Shown: positions 25,190 to 35,695, numbered from the stretch's first letter. The stretch: 64,000 bases of DNA from an uncultured Adlercreutzia sp. (GCA_910589165.1 CAJUSP010000002.1:62001-126000); one strand, 5' to 3'. Program-made: numbers and translations. The notes: generated by a model not told the origin, from the letters alone.

Positions 25190-27568
25190 CTACTTGCGGC
25201 GCACCAGGTAGCAGTGGTGGATGCGGGGGTTTCGCTCAAAATCGTGGGGGATCGTCTGCGCGGTGATGTCCTCGAGCTCGACGCCGAGCTTCGCCAGGGC
25301 CTCGGTGTCGGGCTTGAAGGTGCGCAGGTTGCAGGAGAACACCGCAACACCGCCTGGGGCGAGCAGGCGCGAGACGCCGACGAGCAGCTCCACGTGGTCG
25401 CGCTGCACGTCCCAGGTGCGCCGGCCCATGGACTTCGAGTTCGAGAACGTCGGCGGGTCCACGAAGACGAGGTCCCAGGCGCGCCCGGCACGGCGCGCCT
25501 CGGTGATCCAGTGGGTCACGTCGGCGCGCACGAGCTCGTGGCGGGGCGCCTTACCCGTACTTCCCGCTGGTTTGGCGCCTCTCCCCCGCCCGGACTTCCC
25601 GGATTGGGCCCCGCCGGCGATGACCGTGCGGAAGCCGTTGGCCTCGAGGTTGCGGGCCGCCCACTCAAGGTAGGTCTGGGACAGGTCAACCGTTGTCGTC
25701 GATTTCGCGCCGCCCGATGCCGCGTGCACCGTGGCCGTGCCCGTGTAGGCGAACAGGTTCAAGAAGCGCTTGCCGTCGGCCATCTTTCCCACCATCTCGC
25801 GGGTTGTGCGATGGTCCAAGAACAGGCCCGTGTCCAGATAGCCGCCGAGATCTATCTCGAAGGTGAGGCCGTCCTCGGCCGTATGGGTCACGTAGCTGCG
25901 GCCGCCGGCCTCGCGGTACTGGCCGCCGCCCCGGGCGCACAGGCGGGCCTTGGAAAACACATGGTCGGGCCGGATGCCGAGCACCACGGGCACGAGCGCG
26001 AGCACGTCCTCGAAGCGAGCACGGGCGCGCGCCTCGTCCACCGACTTGGGCGCCTGGTACTCGGCCACATGGGCGTAGAGCGCGCCGGCCTGGGGGCCGG
26101 CCCCCTCGTAGAGGTCGATGGCGCAGGCGTACTCCGGCAGGTCGGCGTCGTAGACGCGGTAGCACTGCACGTTCTCGCGGGCCGCCCACTTGCGGCGCTC
26201 GCGGGCCACCTTGCGCAGGCGCGCCGCGAACTGGGCCGCCCCGGCGTCGTTCACCTCTACAGAAAGATCGGCTCCGCCGGCTGGGTTCGGCACCGCAAGG
26301 GTTACCGGCTCTGCGGGCGGCACGTCGAAGCACTCGACGACCGCCTCGGCCCGACCGCGCCCGATGGGAAGCCGCAGCGCGGGCGCCGCCTTGAAACGAC
26401 CCTCCAGGGCCTCGGCCCCCACCGCTCCGAAGCGCGAGCCGGCCGGCGCCCGGCGGGCAGCAGCCAGGAAGGCGCCCGCCTCCGCTACGGCCCGGGCGTC
26501 GTCGTCGGCGTGGGACACCGGGGCTGCGGTGGCCACAAGCAGGGCGGTGGCCCCGCTTGCCGCGCGGGCCACCACACGAGCAAGGCGCATCTCCACGTCG
26601 GCAGCGTCCTCGGTCCGGGCCGCCTCGGCGCTGGCCACGGCTCGCAGGCCCGCCCGGCGTAGATGCGCCCGAGCCCGGGCCACCGCCGGAGACGAGGCCG
26701 ACACGCCCACAATGCGCACCTGCTCCTGATCTGGCGAAGAGGAGAGCGCCTCCGTAGAAGGCGCGCACCCGAGCAACGCCGCCATACCGGCCTCGAGGCG
26801 GTCGTCGGCCTCGGCAAGCAGGTCGTCCCAGGCCTCCTCCGCGAACCGCACCCAGCCTGTAAATCCCCAGCGCTCGCGCAGGAGGCCCGGTGCCTGGTCG
26901 GTCGCCACAGACGCGGCCTCGCACAGAAGAATGCCGTCGTCGCAAACCGGATCGAAGAGCCCCCATCCAGCCCGCAGCGCCTCGCCGGCATGAAGGCTCG
27001 CCAGAAGAGCGGCGGCCTGGGCCACCGCGAGCGGAGCATCGTCGCCGTCCTCGGGCATAAGGTAGCTGCGGTGCGTAAGGGCCGCTCCGGACAAGTCCAC
27101 CGACACCGTGGCCTTGTCATCGCGCAGGCGCACCTCGATGAGGCAGTCGGGGCTGTGCGGATCCACATCGGGCCGCGCCCCGCGCACCTCGGCTAGCCGG
27201 TCGCACACGGCGTCCTTTACCTTCAGCGCCGTGAACTGCGTGTTGCGCAGCGCGGCGTTCGTGCCGCTCACCTTCACCGCGATGGTAGTTCCCTCGGCCA
27301 CCTCGTCTTCCCAGGCCAGGCCCCTTACGCCCCCGTAAAGCGCCTCGGCATTGCGGGCGCCCGCGCGGCCCACGGTGCAGCTCACGCGCCCCGCGAGCCG
27401 CGACCACAGACATACGCGCAGGGCCGCCGCCGGCTTTCCGTAGAAAGCTACGCCGCCCTTGAGCGGACGCACCTTCCGCACGCCGAGGGCGCCAAGCTCC
27501 TCGGCCAGCATTGGCTCGACCCCCGGCAAACAGGTGGCGAAGAACTCGCAGGGTTCAAATTGGTCCAC
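25190..27568 (-). CDS. rlmL: RlmKL-like 23S rRNA methyltransferase with a degenerate first domain
   Basis: A protein of about 792 residues aligned end to end with fused RlmKL. Order: a THUMP-like region (about 30-165), the RlmL-type methyltransferase region (about 170-400), and the RlmK-type C-terminal methyltransferase (about 440-792). The last is intact, with NLFAYTGTATVHAASGGA and DLVFVDPPTFSNSKSM. In the first, the usual DPMCGSGT reads DPVCDDGI and no NPPYG motif exists where expected (ATAAPVSHAD is found), so m2G2445 activity is probably lost while m7G2069 activity may remain. GTG 27568 with GGGAG upstream is preferred to a TTG at 27598. It follows the regulator gene closely. Confidence 0.85.
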   Translation of the reverse strand: MDQFEPCEFFATCLPGVEPMLAEELGALGVRKVRPLKGGVAFYGKPAAALRVCLWSRLAGRVSCTVGRAGARNAEALYGGVRGLAWEDEVAEGTTIAVKVSGTNAALRNTQFTALKVKDAVCDRLAEVRGARPDVDPHSPDCLIEVRLRDDKATVSVDLSGAALTHRSYLMPEDGDDAPLAVAQAAALLASLHAGEALRAGWGLFDPVCDDGILLCEAASVATDQAPGLLRERWGFTGWVRFAEEAWDDLLAEADDRLEAGMAALLGCAPSTEALSSSPDQEQVRIVGVSASSPAVARARAHLRRAGLRAVASAEAARTEDAADVEMRLARVVARAASGATALLVATAAPVSHADDDARAVAEAGAFLAAARRAPAGSRFGAVGAEALEGRFKAAPALRLPIGRGRAEAVVECFDVPPAEPVTLAVPNPAGGADLSVEVNDAGAAQFAARLRKVARERRKWAARENVQCYRVYDADLPEYACAIDLYEGAGPQAGALYAHVAEYQAPKSVDEARARARFEDVLALVPVVLGIRPDHVFSKARLCARGGGQYREAGGRSYVTHTAEDGLTFEIDLGGYLDTGLFLDHRTTREMVGKMADGKRFLNLFAYTGTATVHAASGGAKSTTTVDLSQTYLEWAARNLEANGFRTVIAGGAQSGKSGRGRGAKPAGSTGKAPRHELVRADVTHWITEARRAGRAWDLVFVDPPTFSNSKSMGRRTWDVQRDHVELLVGVSRLLAPGGVAVFSCNLRTFKPDTEALAKLGVELEDITAQTIPHDFERNPRIHHCYLVRRK

Positions 27569-27598
27569 GGGGGCTCCCGTTCTGTCGCGAGACGGCAA

Positions 27599-28315
27599 TC
27601 AGACGCGATCAGCCAGCTTGTAGCCGATGCGCCACACCGTATTAAGATAGCATGGCTTGGAGGGGTCGTCCTCAATCTTCTCGCGAATCTTGCGCACCAT
27701 GACGGTAATCGAGTTCGGATCGGCGGCCTCCTTGCTCCCCCACAGCGCCTCGAGGATCTGGTCGCGCGTGAACACGCTGCCAGCGTCGGAGGCCAGAACC
27801 TCAAGAAGCTCTATCTCGCGAGACGACAGAGGAACGGCGTTGCCACGCAGCCGCACATCGTACTTTCCAAGATGTATCTCCAAATCGCCCACGCGGAACA
27901 CGTCGCCCTTCCGCTCGCGGGCGCCGCCGTCGCCGTCGTCGCCGTGCTCGCGCTTGCGGCGGCGCAGGTGGGCGTTCATGCGTAGCAGCAGCTCCTCGGG
28001 AAGAAAGGGCTTCACCAGGTAGTCGTCGGCGCCAGCCTTGAACCCGATGGACTTGTCCACGATGTCGCCCTTGGCCGTCAAAAACATGATGGGCACCTTG
28101 CGACCCTCGCCGCGAATGATCTCGCATATCTCGAACCCGTTGATGTCGGGCAGCATGACATCCAGAATAAGGAAGTCGGGCCGTTCCGCGCGGAGCATGG
28201 CCAACCCCTCCTCGCCGTTGCCCGCACAGCAGAATTCGTAGCCGCCTCGATGGGCAATCTGCTCGATGAGCACCCGCATCGATTCATCGTCGTCGATAAG
28301 CATTACCTTAAACAC
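27599..28315 (-). CDS. OmpR-family response regulator of the dms operon
   Basis: A 238-residue regulator. The receiver has D9/D10, phosphoacceptor D52 (LILDVMLPD), T80 and K102. The winged-helix domain is at about 140-235, ending YLNTVWRIGYKL. Its ATG overlaps the 3' end of the kinase gene by eight bases, marking them as partners. As last gene of dmsA-dmsB-torD-kinase-regulator, it probably controls that operon. Confidence 0.92.
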   Translation of the reverse strand: MFKVMLIDDDESMRVLIEQIAHRGGYEFCCAGNGEEGLAMLRAERPDFLILDVMLPDINGFEICEIIRGEGRKVPIMFLTAKGDIVDKSIGFKAGADDYLVKPFLPEELLLRMNAHLRRRKREHGDDGDGGARERKGDVFRVGDLEIHLGKYDVRLRGNAVPLSSREIELLEVLASDAGSVFTRDQILEALWGSKEAADPNSITVMVRKIREKIEDDPSKPCYLNTVWRIGYKLADRV

Positions 28316-30131
28316 TGATCTCTCCCTCGTCCGTTACCGGCAGGTACACCGTGAAAACGGCCCCCTCGCCCGCGACGCTCTTCAAAGTGACGCACCCGCC
28401 CATCATAGCAACAAGGTCCTTTACCAGGGAAAGCCCCAGACCGCTGCCGCCATAGCGACGCACCGTGGTCATATTCTCCTGCTGGAATCGCTCGAATACT
28501 AGCACCTGCTTATCGGCGGGAATGCCGATGCCCGTGTCCGCCACCGAAATGGCCACGACATCGCCCTCAGATGCAAGGTCACCGATACGTGTGGCCCCAT
28601 GCCACCGCTCGTCGTCCTCGCGCTCGTGGGGGCCCACCCGTTCCACGTCGATGGTCACCCGGCCCTCTGCCGGCGTGAACTTCACCGCGTTGCTCACCAG
28701 GTTCGCGATGACGCGGCGCAGCTTCTCCCAGTCGCCCAACATCAGGGGCGTGGTCACGGACACATGAGTGGAGAATGCGACGCCCTTCTTGAACGCCACG
28801 GGGCACATGGCAGCCTCGATCATGCCTACGAGGTCGTTTAAGTCGATCAACTCCAGGTTGAGCGACTCAGACCCGGCCTGGATACGGGCGCACTCCAGCA
28901 CGTTATCAACCATCTCCAAAAGGATGGCGCCGTTCTTGTCTATCTCGCTGAGCTGGCGCACCGCCGCCTCGTTGTCGGGCGAGATCTCCTGCTGCAGAAG
29001 ATCGGTGAACGCAAGGATGGAGGCGAGCGGTGTGCGCAGCTCGTGGCTTACGATGGCAAGAAAGTCGGACTTGTACTGGTTCTCGTGCTGCAGCTGCTCG
29101 TTGATCTCCTCCACCCGGCGACGCTGCTGCTCAAGCTCGTCATTGGCGCGCTGGAGCTGCCCGGTGCGCTCGGCCACCTGCGACTCCAGGCTTCCGTACA
29201 GGGCGTTCAAACGCTCGGCCATGGACTGGTACTGCCTCACGAGGCCGTCCACCTCGCGGGTGGTGAACAGCGCCGACTCGTTCCAGACGTCTAGCACCTT
29301 CAACGGCTCCCCGCCCGTAGGCGTGTTAGATTCCCCGCCTGTAGGCGCACCCCGCTCCCCCAGCGTTCCCTGACCACCCACAGACGAGAAAGCGGAACGC
29401 AGAGAGGTGAGCGGCTCGGTCACCATGCGGCTGATGACCACGTAGATGATGACCGCCATGGCGAGGGCCACCAGCAAAAAGAACGCCACGTTGCTCACGA
29501 TGGCGTTGCGCATGTTGTCCAGCTCCACCCGGGCGGGCACGACCACCGACACGGCGCCGGCCACATCGCCCACAGCCCAGCCCTCCTTGGGGTAGCCCGT
29601 GGCATCCAGCTCGCCGGCCGGCGCACCGTGGCAATCGACGCACGCGTCCGACACGTTCATCACCTCGACGTAGCGGAACACCGGCTCGCCGTCCTTCTGC
29701 TCGAAGCCCCACATCTCGCTGACCGTATCGTCGCTGTGGAAGGCCTCCAGCGCGGCCGCCTCGTAGGCATCGGGGGTGTTGTAGATGTTACGGGGCTTCA
29801 AGTTGGTGAAGCGGATGGAGTAATCAGACTTCTCGGAGAACAGCGCGGCCACCGACTTGCCGGCGATGGCGCAGTGAATGCCCTTGTAATCGTAGGTGCC
29901 GTCCGCGTCGTAGTTGATGGTGTTCTGGTTCAGCGAGATGAAATCCCACACGGCGTCCATCTCGGCCACCAGCACGCGCGACTTCTCCAGAAGGTTCACT
30001 TCGGCACGGCGCGACTGGTCGTCGTAGGTGTACGCCAAAAAAACGGCAGTGATCAGCACGAGCACGGCCGTCAGAAGGCCGATGAGCTTCGTGCGCAGCC
30101 CCGTTTTCCGACCGAACCCCTTCAAGCCCAC
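28308..30131 (-). CDS. Sensor kinase with a c-type haem (DUF3365-like) domain
   Basis: A 607-residue membrane kinase. TM1 is at about 15-35, an extracytoplasmic domain at about 36-205 resembles DUF3365/Tll0287-like sensors, and TM2 is at about 213-234. One CxxCH haem-attachment motif, CVDCH, lies at 164-168. A coiled coil (about 310-355) precedes the H-box SHELRTPLA (His363) and the ATPase domain with NLVSNAVKF, DTGIGI and GSGLGLSLV. A short tandem repeat (two 8-residue units ending PTGG, about 259-274) lies after TM2. GTG 30131. The haem suggests sensing of redox state or a bound ligand outside the cytoplasmic membrane. Confidence 0.9.
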   Translation of the reverse strand: MGLKGFGRKTGLRTKLIGLLTAVLVLITAVFLAYTYDDQSRRAEVNLLEKSRVLVAEMDAVWDFISLNQNTINYDADGTYDYKGIHCAIAGKSVAALFSEKSDYSIRFTNLKPRNIYNTPDAYEAAALEAFHSDDTVSEMWGFEQKDGEPVFRYVEVMNVSDACVDCHGAPAGELDATGYPKEGWAVGDVAGAVSVVVPARVELDNMRNAIVSNVAFFLLVALAMAVIIYVVISRMVTEPLTSLRSAFSSVGGQGTLGERGAPTGGESNTPTGGEPLKVLDVWNESALFTTREVDGLVRQYQSMAERLNALYGSLESQVAERTGQLQRANDELEQQRRRVEEINEQLQHENQYKSDFLAIVSHELRTPLASILAFTDLLQQEISPDNEAAVRQLSEIDKNGAILLEMVDNVLECARIQAGSESLNLELIDLNDLVGMIEAAMCPVAFKKGVAFSTHVSVTTPLMLGDWEKLRRVIANLVSNAVKFTPAEGRVTIDVERVGPHEREDDERWHGATRIGDLASEGDVVAISVADTGIGIPADKQVLVFERFQQENMTTVRRYGGSGLGLSLVKDLVAMMGGCVTLKSVAGEGAVFTVYLPVTDEGEISV

Positions 30132-30139
30132 CGCGACCT

Positions 30140-30808
30140 CTACTCCCCTATGGCAAAGCGGGCGGAATCAATAGACTCGGCTGGCGCCGCATCCAGCGCT
30201 TCGGCAGCCCCGGCCAGAGCTGCCGCGCAGAGAACCGCAATCGCCCGGTAGTAGCCGCTCTGGGCGCGTTTCTCCAGATTAGCCAGATACAGCGGGCCGA
30301 AGACAAGCAGATGATCGGACAGAAACGCCCGCGCCTCGTCGGTGCGGCCCTGAGACAGAAGCGCCGCCGCCAGCATGAATTCGAGACCTGCGTGGTCCTC
30401 CGGCTCGTTCAGCTCGGAATCTAGCCGAAGCCCCGCTTCCGCCAGGTACCGGCGCACGTCGAACAGCGTTTCGCCGAACATGATGGCCTCGTCGGTGCGG
30501 TACACCGACTCATAAGGCGTCGTGCGACTCTGCCCCGTCATGCGGAACAGGTAGGTGTGGTCCAGCTGCACCTCGCGCGCCAGCGCGGCCACGCCGTCTT
30601 CCTGGGCCGCCGCCCCGTCCAGCACGGCCGCCAAGGCGCGCGACCCCTCGGGGGCCGCCTGGCAGAACGGCTCTTCGGCGAACAGGGTCCGCGTGGCCAC
30701 CATGTTCGTGATGTCCTCCTCGGTCGGGCGGTGGTACAGCGCCCATCCGCACCAGTTCAGCAACGCTTCCCACGCCTGCGCCTCCTCGGGCGCCAACTTC
30801 TCGTGCAT
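30140..30808 (-). CDS. torD: TorD/DmsD-family molybdoenzyme chaperone
   Basis: A 222-residue all-helical protein. Family features are EDHAGLEFMLAAALL and the later FGPLYLANLEKRAQSGYYRAIA. Such proteins bind the Tat signal peptide of the cognate molybdoenzyme and help cofactor insertion before export. The partner here is the adjacent DmsA-type subunit, which has an RR signal. GGGGAGGAA precedes the ATG. A terminator-like hairpin lies just upstream, so it may be expressed less than dmsAB. Confidence 0.86.
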   Translation of the reverse strand: MHEKLAPEEAQAWEALLNWCGWALYHRPTEEDITNMVATRTLFAEEPFCQAAPEGSRALAAVLDGAAAQEDGVAALAREVQLDHTYLFRMTGQSRTTPYESVYRTDEAIMFGETLFDVRRYLAEAGLRLDSELNEPEDHAGLEFMLAAALLSQGRTDEARAFLSDHLLVFGPLYLANLEKRAQSGYYRAIAVLCAAALAGAAEALDAAPAESIDSARFAIGE

Positions 30809-30823
30809 TTCCTCCCCTTTCGG

Positions 30824-30858
30824 AAAAGCGGCTGGTAAGGTTATACCCTACCAGCCGC
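30824..30858 (-). terminator. Terminator-like hairpin between dmsB and torD
   Basis: GCGGCTGGTA and TACCAGCCGC form a perfect 10-bp stem, followed on the minus strand by TTTT. It lies 15-50 bases before the torD start, inside the apparent operon. Confidence 0.65.
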
Positions 30859-30907
30859 CATCTTGCTAGATGTCAATCGCCCTGCGCCCGTTTGCCGGGG
30901 CTGCCGC

Positions 30908-31531
30908 CTACACGGCGTCCTGCGAGGCCACTTCCGCCGGGTTCATGAGCTTGCCGCCCTTCGACGCGTCGCGATGCAGCTCGAACACCACGTTCGGGCT
31001 CGTCTCGTTGGAAAGCTCGCCGATGGCGTCGGCGCCCTGGGGATGCTTCTCGCGCAGCTCCTCGATGGGGCCAAACTCGATGCAGCGCATGGGGCACGCC
31101 TTCGCGCAGGCTGGATCCGGCGTGGCGTCGGGGCTCTCGTCGGTGCACATGACGCACTTCCAGGACAGCCCGTCTTCGAACTGCTGCGGATGATTGTACG
31201 GGCAGGACTTCTGGCAGGTCATGCACCCGATGCAGAGGTCCTTGTCGTTGTTGACGATGCCCAGATCCTCGTCCTTCTGCATGGCGCCCGTGGGGCAGTT
31301 GGCCACGCAGGCGGGGCTGTCGCACTGGCCGCAGGTCATGGACGCGTAGTAAGTGAACGACGTGGTGGTGAAGGCGCCGGCATCATCGGTCTGCCAGTCG
31401 CCGCCGCCGTACTCGTACACCTTGCGGAACTTCAACGGCACTTTCAGATTCTGGCGGTCGAAGCAGGACGTCATGCATGCCTTGCAGCCGATGCAGATGT
31501 CGGTGTTAACGTAGAAACCGTACTGAGTCAT
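30908..31531 (-). CDS. dmsB: DmsB-like 4Fe-4S electron-transfer subunit
   Basis: A 207-residue ferredoxin-like subunit with four cysteine clusters: CIGCKACMTSC, CGQCDSPACVANC, CIGCMTCQKSC, and CVMC paired with CAKAC. This matches four [4Fe-4S] centres as in DmsB. It passes electrons to the molybdopterin subunit. It has no signal peptide of its own and would be carried out with DmsA by Tat. ATG 31531 is preferred because the sequence then begins MTQYGFYVNTDICIGC. It lies 17 bases after dmsA. Confidence 0.92.
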   Translation of the reverse strand: MTQYGFYVNTDICIGCKACMTSCFDRQNLKVPLKFRKVYEYGGGDWQTDDAGAFTTTSFTYYASMTCGQCDSPACVANCPTGAMQKDEDLGIVNNDKDLCIGCMTCQKSCPYNHPQQFEDGLSWKCVMCTDESPDATPDPACAKACPMRCIEFGPIEELREKHPQGADAIGELSNETSPNVVFELHRDASKGGKLMNPAEVASQDAV

Positions 31532-31548
31532 CTTCCAAACCCCCCTCG

Positions 31549-34173
31549 TTAGGCCTTCTCGATCTTGCACAGGTTAGAGTGAACGCCGTTGCCCTTGGAG
31601 ATGGGCGTCGGCCGCATGGAGGTGAGCACCGAGATGCAGCCGCCCTTATCGAGCACCGACGGGTCGCCCAAGGTGGCCGCGTCGCGGCTCTCCGGCTCGT
31701 ACCAGGCACCTTGCGGGATGCTGACCACGCCGGGCATCATGCGGTTCGTCACCTTCGCGGACAGCTGCGAGCGGCCGCGCACCGTGGACACGATAACCTC
31801 GTCGTCTTGCTCAATGCCCAGATCGGCGGCGTCCTTCTCGCTGATCCACACCTGCTGCGGCGCCACTTCCTGCATCCAGGCCACGTTGCCATAGGAGGAG
31901 TGGGTGCGCGTCTTGTAGTGGTGACCGATGAGCTGGAACGGGTACTCCGCGCGCAGCGGGTCGCCGTAGCCCTCGAAGCTGTCGTAGTAGACCGGGCACG
32001 GAGTGATCTGGTCCAGGCCGTCGTCGGGCACGAAGCCGTCGCCGGTGAGGTCCCACTGCTTCGAGATGTTGAAGGCCTGCTTCGAGAACACCTCGTACTT
32101 GCCGGAGGGCGTCGCCAGCTCCTCGGGCATGGGGGCGATGGAGGGCTCGTGGTCGTCGGTCTGCTTGAAGAGCCCCGTCTGGCGGAACTCGTCGAAGGTG
32201 GCGGGCAAATCGGCGCCGGCCTTGATACCCTCGTCGTAGCACCACTCCAGCCAATCCATCTGAGTCTTGCCCTCGGTGAACTCATCCTTCAGCCCAAGCT
32301 TGTCGGCCAGAAGCGTGCAGATCTCGTAAATAGGCTTCGCCTCAAACATAGGTTCGATAGCCCGGGACTCGATGCACACGAAGCCGGTCCAGCCGGTACC
32401 GCCTTGGATGATATCCTCTTCCTCGAAGGGCGTGGTGCCCGGCAGGATGATGTCGGAGACCATGGCTGTGGGCGTCATCCACGGGTCCACGGTGACGATC
32501 ATGCGCACGCCGGAATCCTTCTCGTCGGGCAGGTTGCAGATATTGAGCATCTCGTTGATATCAGCATGCTGGCCCATCATCACGTTGGAGCCGTAGTTCC
32601 AGATGAACTTGATAGGAGCCTTAAGCTTGATGGTGCCGGGCTCCTCGGCGTAGCTGGTGACGCCGGCCTCGTCGATATGGCGGATGCCCCAAGTGGCATC
32701 GTTCATAGACTGGTAGTCCACGATGGCCTGGTACCAGTCGAAGAACGACACGCACACATCCACGGTGTTCTTCTCGGGGAAGCACGGGATGGCGCTGGGC
32801 ACGGGATACGGAACGCCGCCGGTGGCCTCGCGGGCGCCGGTGCCACCGCCCGAGATGCCCACATTGCCCGTGATGGCCGCGATAAGGCCGATGGCGCGGG
32901 TGTTGTTGCCGCCGTTGGAGTGGCGCTGTGGGCCCCAGCCCTGGATGGTGGCCGTGGGATGGTCCATGAAGATGTCGGCCAGTTCGCGGATAGTGTCGGC
33001 CGGGATGCCCGTGATGGCAGCGGCCCATTCCGGTGTCTTCTCACCGGAGCCCTCATAGGCGCCGGTGCCCTTCAGATAGGCCTCGTAGGACATATCCTTG
33101 TCGGGCATGAGCGTTCCGGTGGGATCCATGCCCATGAACGCAGTGCTCTTCGGCTCGGCCAGCTTCACATCCTCCATGAAGCTGTCGGAGTAGAAGCCGA
33201 TGAACTTGTCGCGGATGAGCTGCTCGTCGAGCTTGCCCTCGCTGAGCAGGTAGTGGATCATGCCGGCCACGAGCGCCATATCGGTGCCCGGGCGGATGGG
33301 AATCCAGCGGTTGGCGATACCCACAGCCGTGTCAGACAAGTGCGGGTCGACCACGATGATGTTGGCCTCGGGGTTCTCCAAGCGCACCTGCGTGATGAGG
33401 TATTGCATGGCCGAGCCGGACATACGGGTGTTGGCCGGGTTGTTGCCGAACAGGATGATGTTCTTGGAGTTCACCAAATTCATCACGTCATTGTTGGACC
33501 AGGCATCACCGTTGAGCAGCGGCAGATCCCAAGTGATCTGGCCGGTGGAGTAATCGGCATACTGGCGTAGATAGCCGCCCCACAGGTTCATGAGGCGCGC
33601 AAAGGCAGTCTGGTCGGGATGCCATGACTTCGACACCGTGCCGCCCAGCACACCCGTGCCGTACTGGATGTAGAAGGCGTCGTTGCCGTACTCGTCCTTG
33701 ATCTCCTTCATGGTAGTGGCGATGAGATCAATGGCTTCGTCCCAGGAGATCTCCTCGTACTTGCCCTCGCCACGCTTGGTGCCCTCGACGCGCTTGAGCG
33801 GCGTCTGCACGCGCGTGTCGTTGTAGATGCGCTGGCGGTTGGTGCGGCCGCGCGTGCAGGAGCGCAGCTGCTGGATCTTGCCCGGGCCGAACTCGTCGGC
33901 GCCGTCGTCGTCCACCGAGATGCGGATGACAGTACCGTCCTTAGCGTACACCTTCAGCGGGCAGCGGCTGCCGCAGTTGACATGGCAGCCGGACCACGTT
34001 AGCGTATCGTAGTCCAAAGGCTCGCCGCCCAAATCAAGCGCGGCCGCCTCGTCTGCAGCGTTTTCCCCCGAAGTGGACGGGCTGCACGCGGTGAGAGCCA
34101 GGCCTGCTCCCATCAGGCCGGACAGCGCCATGAAGGAACGGCGGCTGATGCGCGCGGATGCGGTCTTTTCCAT
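31549..34173 (-). CDS. dmsA: DmsA-like molybdopterin oxidoreductase, catalytic subunit
   Basis: An 874-residue DMSO-reductase-family enzyme. It has a Tat signal (ISRRSFMAL) followed by a lipobox-like LTAC (Cys30). The [4Fe-4S] site is C63, C67, C71 and C106. YADYSTGQIT contains Ser209 at the position of the molybdenum ligand in DmsA. Further cofactor regions are GNNPANTRMSGS, GWGPQRHSNGGNN and the C-terminal VSIPQGAWYEP. The substrate is not deducible; in Eggerthellaceae many related enzymes act on S-oxides, N-oxides or catechols. ATG 34173 follows AAAGAGG. First gene of a five-gene operon with no DmsC-type anchor. Confidence 0.93.
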   Translation of the reverse strand: MEKTASARISRRSFMALSGLMGAGLALTACSPSTSGENAADEAAALDLGGEPLDYDTLTWSGCHVNCGSRCPLKVYAKDGTVIRISVDDDGADEFGPGKIQQLRSCTRGRTNRQRIYNDTRVQTPLKRVEGTKRGEGKYEEISWDEAIDLIATTMKEIKDEYGNDAFYIQYGTGVLGGTVSKSWHPDQTAFARLMNLWGGYLRQYADYSTGQITWDLPLLNGDAWSNNDVMNLVNSKNIILFGNNPANTRMSGSAMQYLITQVRLENPEANIIVVDPHLSDTAVGIANRWIPIRPGTDMALVAGMIHYLLSEGKLDEQLIRDKFIGFYSDSFMEDVKLAEPKSTAFMGMDPTGTLMPDKDMSYEAYLKGTGAYEGSGEKTPEWAAAITGIPADTIRELADIFMDHPTATIQGWGPQRHSNGGNNTRAIGLIAAITGNVGISGGGTGAREATGGVPYPVPSAIPCFPEKNTVDVCVSFFDWYQAIVDYQSMNDATWGIRHIDEAGVTSYAEEPGTIKLKAPIKFIWNYGSNVMMGQHADINEMLNICNLPDEKDSGVRMIVTVDPWMTPTAMVSDIILPGTTPFEEEDIIQGGTGWTGFVCIESRAIEPMFEAKPIYEICTLLADKLGLKDEFTEGKTQMDWLEWCYDEGIKAGADLPATFDEFRQTGLFKQTDDHEPSIAPMPEELATPSGKYEVFSKQAFNISKQWDLTGDGFVPDDGLDQITPCPVYYDSFEGYGDPLRAEYPFQLIGHHYKTRTHSSYGNVAWMQEVAPQQVWISEKDAADLGIEQDDEVIVSTVRGRSQLSAKVTNRMMPGVVSIPQGAWYEPESRDAATLGDPSVLDKGGCISVLTSMRPTPISKGNGVHSNLCKIEKA

Positions 34174-34239
34174 AGACACCTCTTTCCTCGTCTTGAAAGA
34201 GCCCCGACGGACCCTCCCTCGAAAGAAGAGTCTAGTACT

Positions 34240-34259
34240 CGGGTTTTGGAACGTCCATG
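34240..34259. promoter_or_regulatory. Candidate operator upstream of dmsA
   Basis: An inverted repeat with GGAAC and GTTCC arms (GGAACGTCCATGGAAGTTCC) about 75 bases before the dmsA start. It is a plausible binding site for the operon's own regulator, but only by position and symmetry. Coordinates are approximate to a few bases. Confidence 0.3.
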
Positions 34260-34350
34260 GAAGTTCCCTTCATCTTTCCTTTCGCATTTCTTATCGAAAT
34301 ATTGCGTACCAGGTCAGAAGCCTGGCCGCCAGAGCCAGCTTCCAATAAAT

Positions 34351-34376
34351 AAAGGCCGGCTCGCGGGCCGGCCTTT
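34351..34376 (-). terminator. Terminator after rpoD
   Basis: AAAGGCCGGC and GCCGGCCTTT pair around six bases. It begins four bases beyond the rpoD stop. On the minus strand it continues into TTTATTTATTGG, so termination in the rpoD direction is strong. Confidence 0.88.
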
Positions 34377-34380
34377 CCGT

Positions 34381-35634
<1,254 letters not shown>

Positions 35635-35655
35635 GCGATAGTCCTTTCTCGATGC

Positions 35656-35695
35656 CTGTGCCGAATTTGGGCATGACAATCCAATTCTGGCACAG
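35656..35695. promoter_or_regulatory. Inverted repeat in the rpoD 5' region
   Basis: CTGTGCCGAATTTGG and CCAATTCTGGCACAG are near reverse complements with a 10-base loop, 22 bases upstream of the rpoD start. Either an operator or a leader hairpin. Confidence 0.45.

Noticed and set aside
29300..29350. GTAGGCG palindromes in the haem kinase gene as further REP copies.
   Set aside because: They are a 24-base tandem repeat coding for an 8-residue unit; the stems are too short and overlap the foot sequence.
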